Counted from the first letter of the stretch, positions 7,654 through 16,418 are shown. The stretch is 64,000 nucleotides of DNA from Vibrio cyclitrophicus (GCA_023206055.1 CP065366.1:1736001-1800000), one strand, 5' to 3'. Numbers and translations are program-made. The notes: generated by a model not told the origin, from the sequence alone.

Positions 7654-8676
7654 TTAAAACTTAAATACCGCACCCAGTGCGACGTTATCGTTTTGAGTGT
7701 TTTCAGAGAAATCAGCGTATTCGGCATAAACACGTAAGTTTTTGCTTAGATTGAATGACACGTTCGCGAGGTACAGTGAGTCATCTAGCCATTTACCAAC
7801 TTGATTATCGAATTCTGAGTTTTGGTAGCCTAACTTGAACGTTAGGGCGTCTGTTGCATGGTAAGTCCCTGCGACACCGTATAGGTGGCCATCACCAAAC
7901 ATGAAATGGTCGCTCGCGAATTCATAGGTCACGGCAATTGCAAATGTGTCGTTATGGTATTCCGCCATACCGATGTAGCGTTCAAACTCATGATCGCCAC
8001 CTGGATCGTTCGGTGTGTTTGGGTCGCCTGGTTTCATTGCATCGGAGTCATTGCCGTTGGCATCAGAGCGTTGGAATTTAATCGAATAGTTTTCTGCGTT
8101 GTACATCAAGCGCAATGCAAAGTTATCTGCTTCTTTGTCGTTTTCGTCAAAAGCAGAGACCACGCCTGCTGTTGCTGTAAAGCCACCTAGGAAAGTAGGG
8201 GTTGTATAAGATAGGGTGTTAGTACCCAGTTGGCTTTGGTTAACAAATAGTGTTGATCCGCTTGAACGGTGTTGGTTGTTGGCATCAAATATATCAACTG
8301 GCTTGAACATGTGTACGTAAGCACCTTTATAGCCGTTACCTAACACTAGCTTGCCGTACTGTTTGTTCACAAACCAAAGGTTAGCTTGAGATACATAGAT
8401 GTCTTGTGCGTTGTCTTGCTTCTCGTTATCCGCGTATTCAACGGCTAAGTTAACCAATGCATTACCGTATTCGGTTTCATGAATGCCAGTCATACCGACG
8501 CTAGCAAGTTGAATTTGAGTTTGGTAATCGTGATCATCAACCTTAAGCACATTGCCATTCACGCTGCCATAAACCTTTAGTTTTTTGAATACATCTTCAG
8601 GAATAACGTCTGCTGAAAATGCCGGGCTTGCCATAAATGCTGCTGAAGTAACCACTGCTAATTTGTTTAGTTCCAC
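7654..8676 (-). CDS. Gram-negative outer-membrane porin
   Basis: The 340-residue product has a signal peptide (MELNKLAVVTSAAFMASPAFSAD), alternating beta strands throughout (FKKLKVYGSVNGNVLKVDD near the start) and a terminal phenylalanine (ALGAVFKF), the signature for insertion by the Bam complex. This fits a 16-stranded general porin. It is the first gene of the minus-strand locus and faces a LysR regulator across 288 bases, so it may admit the substrate of the redox system. Substrate specificity cannot be read from the sequence. Confidence 0.88.
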   Translation of the reverse strand: MELNKLAVVTSAAFMASPAFSADVIPEDVFKKLKVYGSVNGNVLKVDDHDYQTQIQLASVGMTGIHETEYGNALVNLAVEYADNEKQDNAQDIYVSQANLWFVNKQYGKLVLGNGYKGAYVHMFKPVDIFDANNQHRSSGSTLFVNQSQLGTNTLSYTTPTFLGGFTATAGVVSAFDENDKEADNFALRLMYNAENYSIKFQRSDANGNDSDAMKPGDPNTPNDPGGDHEFERYIGMAEYHNDTFAIAVTYEFASDHFMFGDGHLYGVAGTYHATDALTFKLGYQNSEFDNQVGKWLDDSLYLANVSFNLSKNLRVYAEYADFSENTQNDNVALGAVFKF

Positions 8677-8964
8677 GAGGGACCTCTATTCTTATTGGTA
8701 TTTTCTGGGGGATCATTGACTCAGATCTTGCACCGATATCACTACCCAAAAATGGGTAACTGTCTCTTCGCAGAAAATTATAACGAGTGGATTTGATTCG
8801 AATATCAGGGGCGCTGAATGGCTCTCATTCAAAAAATGAATACATATGTATGAGATCAATAAATGATTCGATTATGTGTAAATGAGGTGACAATTTTTTC
8901 ATTATTAGATATTTACGCACTTAGCTTTTCATAATACGTAAGACAGTTAGAGTTGGGAGACGTT
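8677..8964. promoter_or_regulatory. Divergent promoter region of porin locus and LysR gene
   Basis: This AT-rich spacer contains the 12-bp palindrome ATACATATGTAT at 8840-8851, flanked more widely by CTCAT and ATGAG. It is a candidate operator for the adjacent LysR protein. No promoter boxes are clear enough to be assigned. Confidence 0.4.
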
Positions 8965-9888
8965 ATGGATATCGAAGCAGTGAAGATGTTTGTCCTGTTA
9001 GCCGATAAGTTAAACTTCACAGAAACTTCGAGATTGTTGCAAGTAAGCCAGCCAACCTTGAGTCGAAAGATCAAAATGTTGGAAGAAAGCTTATCTGTTA
9101 CGTTAGTCCACCGTCGTGGTGGGCATATTAGTTTAACTCCTCAAGGTGAAACTTTTCTCGTTCAAGCGAGGATGTTACTTGAACACATCGATAAAACAGT
9201 TGAACTAGTGCAGAGTGAACAGCAAGACGAATCTGGCGTCATTCGTATTGGCTGTTTGCATCCGATGGCAAAATTTATAACGGACAATCTTATTGTCGAT
9301 TTTAGTAAAAAATACCCACATATTTCCCTGCAATTTAAAACCATGATCCCAAGAACGTTAGGCTCATTTGAAGAAGTGGATATTATGATCGCGCCGTTCT
9401 GGCCTGACGATGATTCCGTTGTGGCGAAAAAGCTTCCACCTAACCGCCGTTATTGTTTTGCATCGCCCAAATACCTAGCAGAATTTGGTACTCCGCAAGA
9501 TATTAACGAGCTCTCTAATCACCAATGTGTCACTCAAACGAATATGGTTGTAAATCAAAAGTTTTGGGTGCTACAGAATGGACTTGGCCAACGAAAAGAA
9601 GTGATGGTTTCCGGCAGCATGGCTGCGGACTCTGCTGACATTACCATTGACTTGATAAAGAAAGATTTTGGTATCGGATTGATTGGAAAATATAAAGCAA
9701 AAGAAGGGATTGAAACAGGTGAGCTCGTACCCTTGTTCAATGAGGAGTGGTTCATCGAGGGCAATATGTACGTGATGTACAAGCAGAACCCTCATATTCC
9801 TCGCCGTTTTAAGATCTTTATTGAAGAGTTTATTGAAATCTATACGTCTATTGTAAGTAAGTTCGAAGGAACGCTTCCTCTCAATTAA
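8965..9888 (+). CDS. LysR-family transcriptional regulator, divergent to porin/redox locus
   Basis: The 307-residue product has the N-terminal winged helix of LysR proteins (MDIEAVKMFVLLADKLNFTETSRLLQVSQPTLSRKIKMLEESL) and a periplasmic-binding-protein-like effector domain from about residue 90. The ATG at 8965 is preceded by GGGAG at 8955-8959; a TTG four codons upstream would overlap that site. LysR regulators often control the divergent gene, here the porin and the redox genes behind it. The effector is unknown. Confidence 0.92.
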   Translation: MDIEAVKMFVLLADKLNFTETSRLLQVSQPTLSRKIKMLEESLSVTLVHRRGGHISLTPQGETFLVQARMLLEHIDKTVELVQSEQQDESGVIRIGCLHPMAKFITDNLIVDFSKKYPHISLQFKTMIPRTLGSFEEVDIMIAPFWPDDDSVVAKKLPPNRRYCFASPKYLAEFGTPQDINELSNHQCVTQTNMVVNQKFWVLQNGLGQRKEVMVSGSMAADSADITIDLIKKDFGIGLIGKYKAKEGIETGELVPLFNEEWFIEGNMYVMYKQNPHIPRRFKIFIEEFIEIYTSIVSKFEGTLPLN

Positions 9889-9936
9889 CGCCTAGATGTC
9901 ATTAGTCTTATTAATTGCGTTCTTTATGAATAACCC

Positions 9937-9959
9937 AAAGCCCACTAAATGTGGGCTTT
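9937..9959. terminator. Bidirectional terminator between LysR and purA-like genes
   Basis: A perfect 9-bp stem AAAGCCCAC/GTGGGCTTT with a 5-base loop sits between two convergent genes. The stem ends supply short A and T runs for both directions. Confidence 0.75.
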
Positions 9960-9986
9960 GATGTAGATGTTGTACCGTCTTCTAAA

Positions 9987-11246
9987 CTAAGCTCGAATGA
10001 TCATTTGCTCGCGCTCAGGTCCTACCGATACCATTACAATTGGTACGCCCATCAGCTCTTCGATACGAGTTACGTAATCTTGTGCGGCTTGAGGAAGGCT
10101 CTCAAACGTGCGGCAGCCAGTGATGTCTTCGTCCCAGCCCGCCATATCTTCATATACAGGTTTTAGCTCAGCCGTTTGTGGCCAAATCGGGTTCTCAGTA
10201 TGTTCACCTGAGTAAGCCGTGCAGATTTTAAGTTCAGACAAGCCAGACAGGCAATCAATCTTAGTCAGTGCGATTTCAGTCGCGGCTTGCAGGTCAACAC
10301 CGTTGCGAGTTGCCACCGCGTCGAAGTAACCCATATCACGTGGGCGACCGGTTGTTGCACCGTATTCGTTAGAGCTTTCTCGGAAGCTGTCTTGCTCTTC
10401 CATTGCAGTTACTAGCGTGCCGGTACCAACAGACGAGCTGAAAGATTTAGCAACTGCAATTACACGCTCAGGACGAAGGGCAGGTAGACCACTACCAATA
10501 CCTGCGTAAGCGGCAGTAACATTGGAAGACGTCGTCCAAGGGTATTCACCGTAGACAAGGTCACGGCCTGCACCTAATTGAGCTTCAAACAGTAGGTTTG
10601 CGTCTTGTGATTGCAGTGCTTTAAGTGGCTCAGTCACGTTGCAGATGAATGGGCGCCACGCTTTAGTTACTTCAAGTAGCCATTCTGTCATTTCAGAAGC
10701 GGTCTGAGAGAAGTCACATTGAGGGTATAGCGCTTTGAGCTGAGGCATTTTCCAATCAAGCAGGAATTGAATACGCTGCTCTAAAATCTCAGGCTGATTT
10801 AACCAACCCACAAGAATGCCTTTCTTCATCACACGATCGCCGTACGCTGGCGCAATGCCTTGACGTGTCGAACCATAAGCGCCATCGCCTAAACGCTCTT
10901 CTTCAAGCGTATCTTCAAGAGCGTGCAGAGGCAGACACAGTGTCGCACGATCTGAAATCGCCATTTTCACTTTGATGTCAGCCGCTTGTACTTCTGCAAT
11001 CTCTTCAGTTAGCGCAGCAGGGCTGATCACCATGCCAGGGCCTAGAACCGCAGTACAATCAGGATTAAAAATACCACTAGGTAGTTGGTGCAGTTTGAAT
11101 GTACCGAAGTCATTTACCACAGTATGACCTGCATTGTTTCCGCCTTGGAAACGAATGCTAGCAGAAGCTTGGTCTGCTAAAAAATCGACGATGCGGCCTT
11201 TGCCTTCATCACCCCAGTTTGCGCCCACAACAACGATAGATGGCAT
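9987..11246 (-). CDS. purA: Adenylosuccinate synthetase, divergent (probably second) copy
   Basis: The 419-residue product keeps the family landmarks: the GTP loop GDEGKG near the start, the catalytic GGNNAGHT, GIAPAY, the aspartate loop GATTGR, the guanine motif TKID and the C-terminal GPEREQMI. It should join IMP and aspartate using GTP. It is shorter than the usual 430-440 residues and differs in normally constant places: GSTRQGIAPAY replaces GTTGRGIGPAY, KKGILV replaces RRGLRV (the region of the intersubunit IMP-binding arginine of the E. coli enzyme), and FEAQLGAGRDLVYG replaces FEGAQGTLLDIDHG. The usual hflX/hflKC neighbours of vibrio purA are absent. I infer a paralogue. A ribosome site AGGAG precedes the ATG. 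Confidence 0.85.
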   Translation of the reverse strand: MPSIVVVGANWGDEGKGRIVDFLADQASASIRFQGGNNAGHTVVNDFGTFKLHQLPSGIFNPDCTAVLGPGMVISPAALTEEIAEVQAADIKVKMAISDRATLCLPLHALEDTLEEERLGDGAYGSTRQGIAPAYGDRVMKKGILVGWLNQPEILEQRIQFLLDWKMPQLKALYPQCDFSQTASEMTEWLLEVTKAWRPFICNVTEPLKALQSQDANLLFEAQLGAGRDLVYGEYPWTTSSNVTAAYAGIGSGLPALRPERVIAVAKSFSSSVGTGTLVTAMEEQDSFRESSNEYGATTGRPRDMGYFDAVATRNGVDLQAATEIALTKIDCLSGLSELKICTAYSGEHTENPIWPQTAELKPVYEDMAGWDEDITGCRTFESLPQAAQDYVTRIEELMGVPIVMVSVGPEREQMIIRA

Positions 11247-11362
11247 AATTTTTCTCCTAACTGATTGAGAAATTATGTTAGGCCTACAAGGTGGATAAGA
11301 GAAATTAATTATCTTTATGATCTTGATAAGGATCCCATATTTTTTTTAAAGTCTTACCCCAC

Positions 11363-12366
11363 AAGCGAGATTCCCTATCACGTTCGTCCCTCACCGTAGG
11401 GAATGACGCGGAACGGTTATTCCTTACAGGAGGAATTACGGTGTGGGGTCATCCCTCACTTTGGGGAGTAACGATAACTAGGATAGAAACTTTAGAATAG
11501 CCGTCATTCCAGAACCGAGGAACGAGGTATCAGGAATCTCAAATCATAAGCGAGATTCCCTATCACGTTCGTCCCTCACTGTAGGGAATGACGCGGAACG
11601 GTTATTCCTTACAGGAGGAATTACGGTGTGGGGTCATCCCTCACTTTGGGGAGTAACGATAACTAGGATAGAAACTTTAGAATAGCCGTCATTCCAGAAC
11701 CGAGGAACGAGGTATCAGGAATCTCAAATCATAAGCGAGATTCCCTATCACGTTCGTCCCTCACTGTAGGGAATGACGCGGAACCGTCGTTCCTTACTGG
11801 AGAAATAACGGGGTGGGATCATCCCTCACTTTGTGGAGTAACGATAACTAGGATAGAAATTTTAGAATAGTCGTCATTCCAGAACCGAGGAACGAGGTAT
11901 CAGGAATCTCAAATCATAAGCAAGATTCGCTATCACGTTCGTCCCTCACTGTAGGGAATGACGCGGAGCGGTCTTCCTTACTGGAGGAATGCCAGGGTGG
12001 GGCCATCCCTCACTTTGGGGAGTAACGATAACTAGGATAGAAACTTTAGAATAGCCGTCATTCCAGAACCGAGGAACGAGGTATCAGGAATCTCAAATCA
12101 TAAGCAAGATTCCCTATCACGTTCGTACCTCACTGTAGGGAATGACGCGGAGCGGTCGTTCCTTACTGGAGGAATGCCAGGGTGGGGTCATCCCTCACTT
12201 TGGGGAGTAACGATAACTAGGATAGAAATTTTAGAATAGCCGTCATTCCAGAACCGAGGAACGAGGTATCAGGAATCTCAAATCATAAGCAAGATTCCCT
12301 ATCACGTTCGTACCTCACTGTAAGGAATGACGGGGTGGGGTCGTCCTTCACTGTAGGGAGTGATGA
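11363..12366. repeat. Tandem array of 185-bp repeats (five full, one partial)
   Basis: Units begin at 11363, 11548, 11733, 11918, 12102 and 12287 with AAGCGAGATTCCCTATCACG or AAGCAAGATTCCCTATCACG, so the period is 185 (once 184). The last copy is truncated near 12366. The first two or three copies are almost identical and later ones drift. Each unit holds short inverted repeats: ATTCCCTA ... TAGGGAAT, ATTCCTTAC ... AGGAAT and CATTCC ... GGAATC. No long reading frame or transposase occurs in it. A related single element lies at 34311-34477. I know no established name for it. Confidence 0.93.
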
Positions 12367-12417
12367 GATCACTTCATTGCAAAACAAATAAATTCCATCA
12401 TTGAGTTTGTTTCAACT

Positions 12418-12441
12418 AGCCCACCTCACGTGGGCTTTTTT
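12418..12441 (+). terminator. Orphan Rho-independent terminator
   Basis: The 7-bp stem AGCCCAC/GTGGGCT with a 5-base loop followed by TTTTTT resembles the tRNA-Val terminator at 2115, including the bases after the T-run. No plus-strand gene lies between here and 9888, only the repeat array, so it either ends an unrecognised transcript or is a remnant of a lost gene. Confidence 0.75.
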
Positions 12442-12543
12442 GTGCCTGCAAAGCCTAGATTTTACTGCATGAATAAGATCTGAAACGACCTAGCGCTGAC
12501 CATCAACTATTAGTTCCGCAAATCAGTGGTTCAAAATTCGTCA

Positions 12544-12597
12544 TTGACAAAGTTTGATAATCAAACTAAATTTCAATTAATTACTTTGATTATCAAA
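12544..12597 (+). promoter_or_regulatory. Predicted promoter with two palindromic operators for the CDF-MarR operon
   Basis: A -35 box TTGACA (12544-12549) and a -10 box TAAATT (12567-12572) are spaced by 17 bases. The palindrome TTTGATAATCAAA (12553-12565) lies between them and a second, TTTGATTATCAAA (12585-12597), covers the expected start of transcription. Their centres are 32 bases apart, about three helical turns. This is the layout of a repressor site pair. The MarR protein encoded by the second gene of the operon is the obvious candidate. Confidence 0.75.
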
Positions 12598-12667
12598 TTA
12601 CTTGTAAATCAAAGGGCTTTTATTAACAACGATCATCTAACCACAAACACCAGTTAAGGACGCTATT

Positions 12668-13663
12668 TTGAGTTTTCCAACACGTCATCAACACAACTTT
12701 TCCTCACATAACAGCCAAGGTGAGAAACGCACGTTCTATGTTTTGTTATTGACCGTCGTTACCATGGTTGTCGAAATCGTTGCGGGTACTATTTATGGCT
12801 CCATGGCGTTGCTTGCTGATGGTTGGCACATGGGGACGCACGCTGCGGCGTTTGGCATCACCCTATTTGCATACCGTTATGCGAAGAAGCATTCCGAGAG
12901 CGAACGCTTCTCTTTTGGTACTGGTAAAGTCAGTGTGTTAGGGGGCTACACCAGCGCGATTGCATTGGGGATTGTGGCATTATTGATGCTGGTGGAATCG
13001 GTTCATCGTTTGTTTAACCCACAAGCAATTCAGTTCAACGAAGCGATCATCGTTGCCTGTATTGGTTTAACCGTGAATGTGGTGAGCATGTTTTTACTCG
13101 GCGATCACCATCATGATCACGGACACGAGCATGGCCACAATCATAGTAAGAATCACGGTCATTCACATAGTCATGATCACGACAACGACCATGGTCATAC
13201 ACATGTTGAGCACCACGGGCATCATCATGACCACAACTTACGTGCAGCCTACATGCATGTGTTGGCGGATACTCTAACTTCGCTGCTTGCGATCGTCGCA
13301 CTGCTATTTGGTAAGTTTTACGGTTGGAACTGGTTAGATGCAGCAATGGGAATGGTTGGCGCATTCGTGATTGCTAAGTGGACGATGAACCTTATGAAAC
13401 AGACAAGTCCAATCTTGCTGGATGAGAATATCGACCAACATTATCGCGACTCAGTGACTGAAACCTTAACGCCTTATGCGTCGGTCACGGATTTCCATAT
13501 GTGGAAGGTGAGTGGGCATCACTATTCAGCAGCGATTACTCTTGAATCAAACAGTGATAAAACCGTCTCTGAATATAAACAAATGCTCGCCAAGTTTGAT
13601 AAGATTAATCATCTTACTCTTGAAGTGCATTCAAACGACCATGCGAAATATAGAACAGCTTAA
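12668..13663 (+). CDS. Cation diffusion facilitator (CDF) metal exporter, DmeF/ZitB-like
   Basis: The 331-residue product has six predicted membrane helices and the metal-site motifs of CDF transporters: LLADGWHMGTH in helix 2 (D51, H54/H58) and HVLADTL in helix 5. Between helices 4 and 5 there is a very histidine-rich loop (about 25 His in 45 residues, mostly HDH, HGH and HSH). Such proteins exchange protons for Zn, Co, Ni or Cd across the inner membrane; the metal cannot be decided here. The start is a TTG after AAGGAC at about eight bases; no ATG start would keep the N-terminal tail. The 3' end overlaps the MarR gene by 23 bases. Confidence 0.92.
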   Translation: MSFPTRHQHNFSSHNSQGEKRTFYVLLLTVVTMVVEIVAGTIYGSMALLADGWHMGTHAAAFGITLFAYRYAKKHSESERFSFGTGKVSVLGGYTSAIALGIVALLMLVESVHRLFNPQAIQFNEAIIVACIGLTVNVVSMFLLGDHHHDHGHEHGHNHSKNHGHSHSHDHDNDHGHTHVEHHGHHHDHNLRAAYMHVLADTLTSLLAIVALLFGKFYGWNWLDAAMGMVGAFVIAKWTMNLMKQTSPILLDENIDQHYRDSVTETLTPYASVTDFHMWKVSGHHYSAAITLESNSDKTVSEYKQMLAKFDKINHLTLEVHSNDHAKYRTA

Positions 13664-14057
13664 CCAAATACTGACCGAGTTCTACGATAAAATGTCTTCG
13701 TGGGAGCAGTCTGTTGTCAAAGAAACAGGTTACTCTTTGGCTCAAGTACACACCATTGAAGTACTTGGTATGCATGGCGCGTTAAGAATGAAAGAGCTCG
13801 CTGAAAAGTTGGGTATCACCACGGGTACGCTTACCGTTCAAATCGAAAAGTTGGTTAAAGCTGAATTGATTGAGCGCCATGAACACCCAACGGACCGTCG
13901 TGCAATTGTGGTGGCATTGACTGATGAAGGTCAGAAGATCCACGTTCACCATAACCAACTCCACTTGAATTTGGTTAATGAGCTGACGCAAGACATCGAA
14001 GAAGACGAAAGAGCGGTGTTGTTGAAGTGCCTAACCAAGATGGTGAAAGCGTTTTAG
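13641..14057 (+). CDS. MarR-family regulator with a possible metal site
   Basis: The 138-residue product has the MarR winged helix (MKELAEKLGITTGTLTVQIEKLVKAELIERHEHPTDRRAIVVALTDEG). The following helix carries H101, H103, H104 and H108 (IHVHHNQLH), with E22 and H37 in the N-terminal helices. This recalls the zinc site of AdcR (E24, H42, H108, H112), with the same i, i+4 histidine pair. I infer a metal sensor controlling the CDF exporter and itself through the palindromes at 12553 and 12585. A longer in-frame reading upstream is possible, but the ATG at 13641 fits the family's N-terminus and the overlap with the CDF gene. Confidence 0.88.
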   Translation: MRNIEQLNQILTEFYDKMSSWEQSVVKETGYSLAQVHTIEVLGMHGALRMKELAEKLGITTGTLTVQIEKLVKAELIERHEHPTDRRAIVVALTDEGQKIHVHHNQLHLNLVNELTQDIEEDERAVLLKCLTKMVKAF

Positions 14058-14114
14058 TCAGCCTTAAGTTCAAACACTCGCTTATTCGCTATAAAGCGAT
14101 TGACTAGAAATCTA

Positions 14115-14151
14115 AAAATGGACCTGACTCGAATTGAGTAGGTCCATTTTT
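14115..14151 (+). terminator. Terminator of the CDF-MarR operon
   Basis: The stem AAAATGGACCT/AGGTCCATTTT is extended inside by ACTC/GAGT around a short loop and ends in a T-run. It follows the MarR stop by about 58 bases. Confidence 0.85.
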
Positions 14152-14621
14152 ATTGCCGCTTACGCTCGACTGTACAATCACCACTCGATGGGTTCACCGT
14201 TTGAAAATCAAGTCGAAATCTCCAATATTGCTCTTCGCTCGTGCTCCTCTGATGAGCCAAAAAAGTGTCACCTATAACTGGCAGGTCAATAATTGACCAA
14301 GGCGTTTTAATTCAGAGCCTTACATAGCAGTGCATTCAGGCCTTCACACTCCGTCAAATAGCTGTCTCTCACTTTTATCATTCAACTAATGTATATGTAA
14401 CTAATTTGTGTTATTGATAAATTTAACTTTAGTGGGTAGTCTCATTCGTTGTTTAAATGCAATTGAGAACGTTATAGCTAGTGGGCTCAGAAGCCACAAT
14501 TTTAGACGCTCATTATCGGTAAAAGCCATAACAATAATCAATTCGCACGAGTTGGATATCCATTCTTCGATGCGATTCATTTAGATACTCATAGTTAATT
14601 TAGTAAAGACGAGCCACGTAT
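14152..14621. other. Gene-free stretch before the chemoreceptor gene
   Basis: About 470 bases with AT-rich sequence. I see no credible reading frame, RNA gene or strong promoter here. It should hold the chemoreceptor promoter and leader; the ribosome site directly before 14622 is weak. Confidence 0.5.
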
Positions 14622-16397
14622 ATGAACATAAAGAAAAAGCTCTATTCGCTGGGGGTGTTCTCCATCTTCGGCATGATTTCATTGCTGTTTACCACATCGC
14701 AATTTGCAGACACCACCGCTCAAATGAGTGAAGCCAAACAAATCACCAAAGAACTCGAAGTGCGATTGCTCAACCTTCGCCGTAACGAGAAAGACTTCTT
14801 ACTGCGTAACGATATGAAATACCTAGACAAGTTCGACGTAAACTACAACAAATTCTTAGCGTCTGAATCTGAGCTAGATGCAGTGCTCAGTGATCTAGGT
14901 TTAGCCAACAGCACACATCTACGTGAAGACATCGAAACTTACCACACCAGTTTTGTTAACTTAGTTAAAGCGAGCGAAGTCTATGGGCTAGCGCGTGACA
15001 AAGGCTTGCTAGGCGAGTTTCATGTTTTGCTCGATAACATCAGTGCGACGGCCAGCGCTGAACAAAAAATCGAGCTTTACTTGTTTAATGACCTGATTGA
15101 AAAGGGCACATTCGACCCGAGTGTGCTTTCTATTACCTCGAGTGCGAGCAGTTCAAGTGCGCTTTTAGATGCTGCAAAGCAAGTCGTCGCGCAGAAACGT
15201 GTGATTGGCATGAAGCATAATGAAGGCCTGTTAGGGCAAGCTCGCTCAGGTTCTCATGCGATTGAAACTCAATTCAAAGAGTTCTCAGCCGTGCTAGAGC
15301 GAGAAACCCAACAAGAGATGGACAAACTGTCGCTGATCAACAACATCCTTTGCGTCACGTTACTTGTGTCGATCATTCTGTTCAGCTGGTTAATTGTCCG
15401 TTCTATTATCGGCAAGATAGAGTCGTTACTCTCGGTGATCCGCAATATCGTTGATTCAAACGATGTGTCTATTCGCTCACACCTCGATGGTAAAGACGAA
15501 CTCAGCACGCTAGGTCAATATTTCAATCAATTGCTTGACCAACTGGAAGGGCTTATCGCAGCATCTCAGTCTAAATCACTGCAACTGACACAAAGCACAT
15601 CGAACATGCATGACGAGTTAGAATCAGTAATCAAACAGTTTGAAGTGCAAGCTAACCATACCTCTACCATGACAACCTCAGTGCAAGAAATGGTACTCAC
15701 GATTGGCGAGATTTCAGAAAGCACATCGGTTGCGGCTGAAGGTGTACATCAAGCGAAAGTGAATGCCGATAAAGGCCGTGAAGTGGTTGTCGACACCATC
15801 AGCAATATTACTCAGTTGTCTGAACGCCTTTCAAGCAGCCAAGATTCGATCAGCTCGTTAAACCATCATGTTGACCAAATTGGCGATGCCGTCAACATCA
15901 TCCAAGGCATTGCGGAACAAACCAACTTATTGGCATTGAACGCAGCCATTGAAGCAGCGCGTGCGGGTGAACAAGGTCGTGGTTTTGCCGTTGTTGCCGA
16001 TGAAGTAAGAGCACTGGCTAGCAGAACGCACCAATCAACCACTGAAATCACCAGCGTTGTGACAGCAATACAGAGTCAAATGAACGCTTCGATGACCGAG
16101 ATTGGAGAATGTAACCAACAAGGCCAACTGACTCTGAAAGATTCTGAAGAGCTCGATGCGAGCTTGCAACTTATCTTGAGTGATATGGAAAGCATCCAAG
16201 GTAACTCAGAGCGTATCGCATCTGCGATTGAAGAGCAGGGTGCAGTAATGGCGCAAGTGAGCGACTCAATCACCGAGCTGAATACCATTTCAAACGACAA
16301 CAATGTTTCGGCGCAGCACTGTTTGATTGAAGTGGATAAAGTCGCAGAACAAGCGAACGACATGGACCAAGCGGTCGCACAGTTTAAGACTTCGTAA
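14622..16397 (+). CDS. Methyl-accepting chemotaxis protein with large periplasmic helical sensor
   Basis: The 591-residue product has a first membrane helix at about 10-30 and a periplasmic part of about 200 residues containing LLNLRRNEKDFLLRND, a pattern seen in helical bimodular (HBM)-type sensors. The second membrane helix is at about 237-262 (INNILCVTLLVSIILFSWLIV), then a HAMP domain and the signalling domain with the hairpin tip EQTNLLALNAAIEAARAG (about 430-448) that contacts CheA and CheW. It should steer flagellar rotation in response to a small ligand. It is monocistronic, with a terminator directly behind it. Confidence 0.93.
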   Translation: MNIKKKLYSLGVFSIFGMISLLFTTSQFADTTAQMSEAKQITKELEVRLLNLRRNEKDFLLRNDMKYLDKFDVNYNKFLASESELDAVLSDLGLANSTHLREDIETYHTSFVNLVKASEVYGLARDKGLLGEFHVLLDNISATASAEQKIELYLFNDLIEKGTFDPSVLSITSSASSSSALLDAAKQVVAQKRVIGMKHNEGLLGQARSGSHAIETQFKEFSAVLERETQQEMDKLSLINNILCVTLLVSIILFSWLIVRSIIGKIESLLSVIRNIVDSNDVSIRSHLDGKDELSTLGQYFNQLLDQLEGLIAASQSKSLQLTQSTSNMHDELESVIKQFEVQANHTSTMTTSVQEMVLTIGEISESTSVAAEGVHQAKVNADKGREVVVDTISNITQLSERLSSSQDSISSLNHHVDQIGDAVNIIQGIAEQTNLLALNAAIEAARAGEQGRGFAVVADEVRALASRTHQSTTEITSVVTAIQSQMNASMTEIGECNQQGQLTLKDSEELDASLQLILSDMESIQGNSERIASAIEEQGAVMAQVSDSITELNTISNDNNVSAQHCLIEVDKVAEQANDMDQAVAQFKTS

Positions 16398-16418
16398 ACA
16401 TTCAGAGCAAACTAAACC

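Noticed and set aside
9987..11246. PurZ-type enzyme for 2-aminoadenine phage DNA
   Set aside because: The protein has full bacterial PurA length and motifs, and no phage polymerase, DatZ or other phage gene lies nearby.
11363..12366. CRISPR array
   Set aside because: The units are 185 bases long and follow each other without unique spacers, and no cas gene is near.
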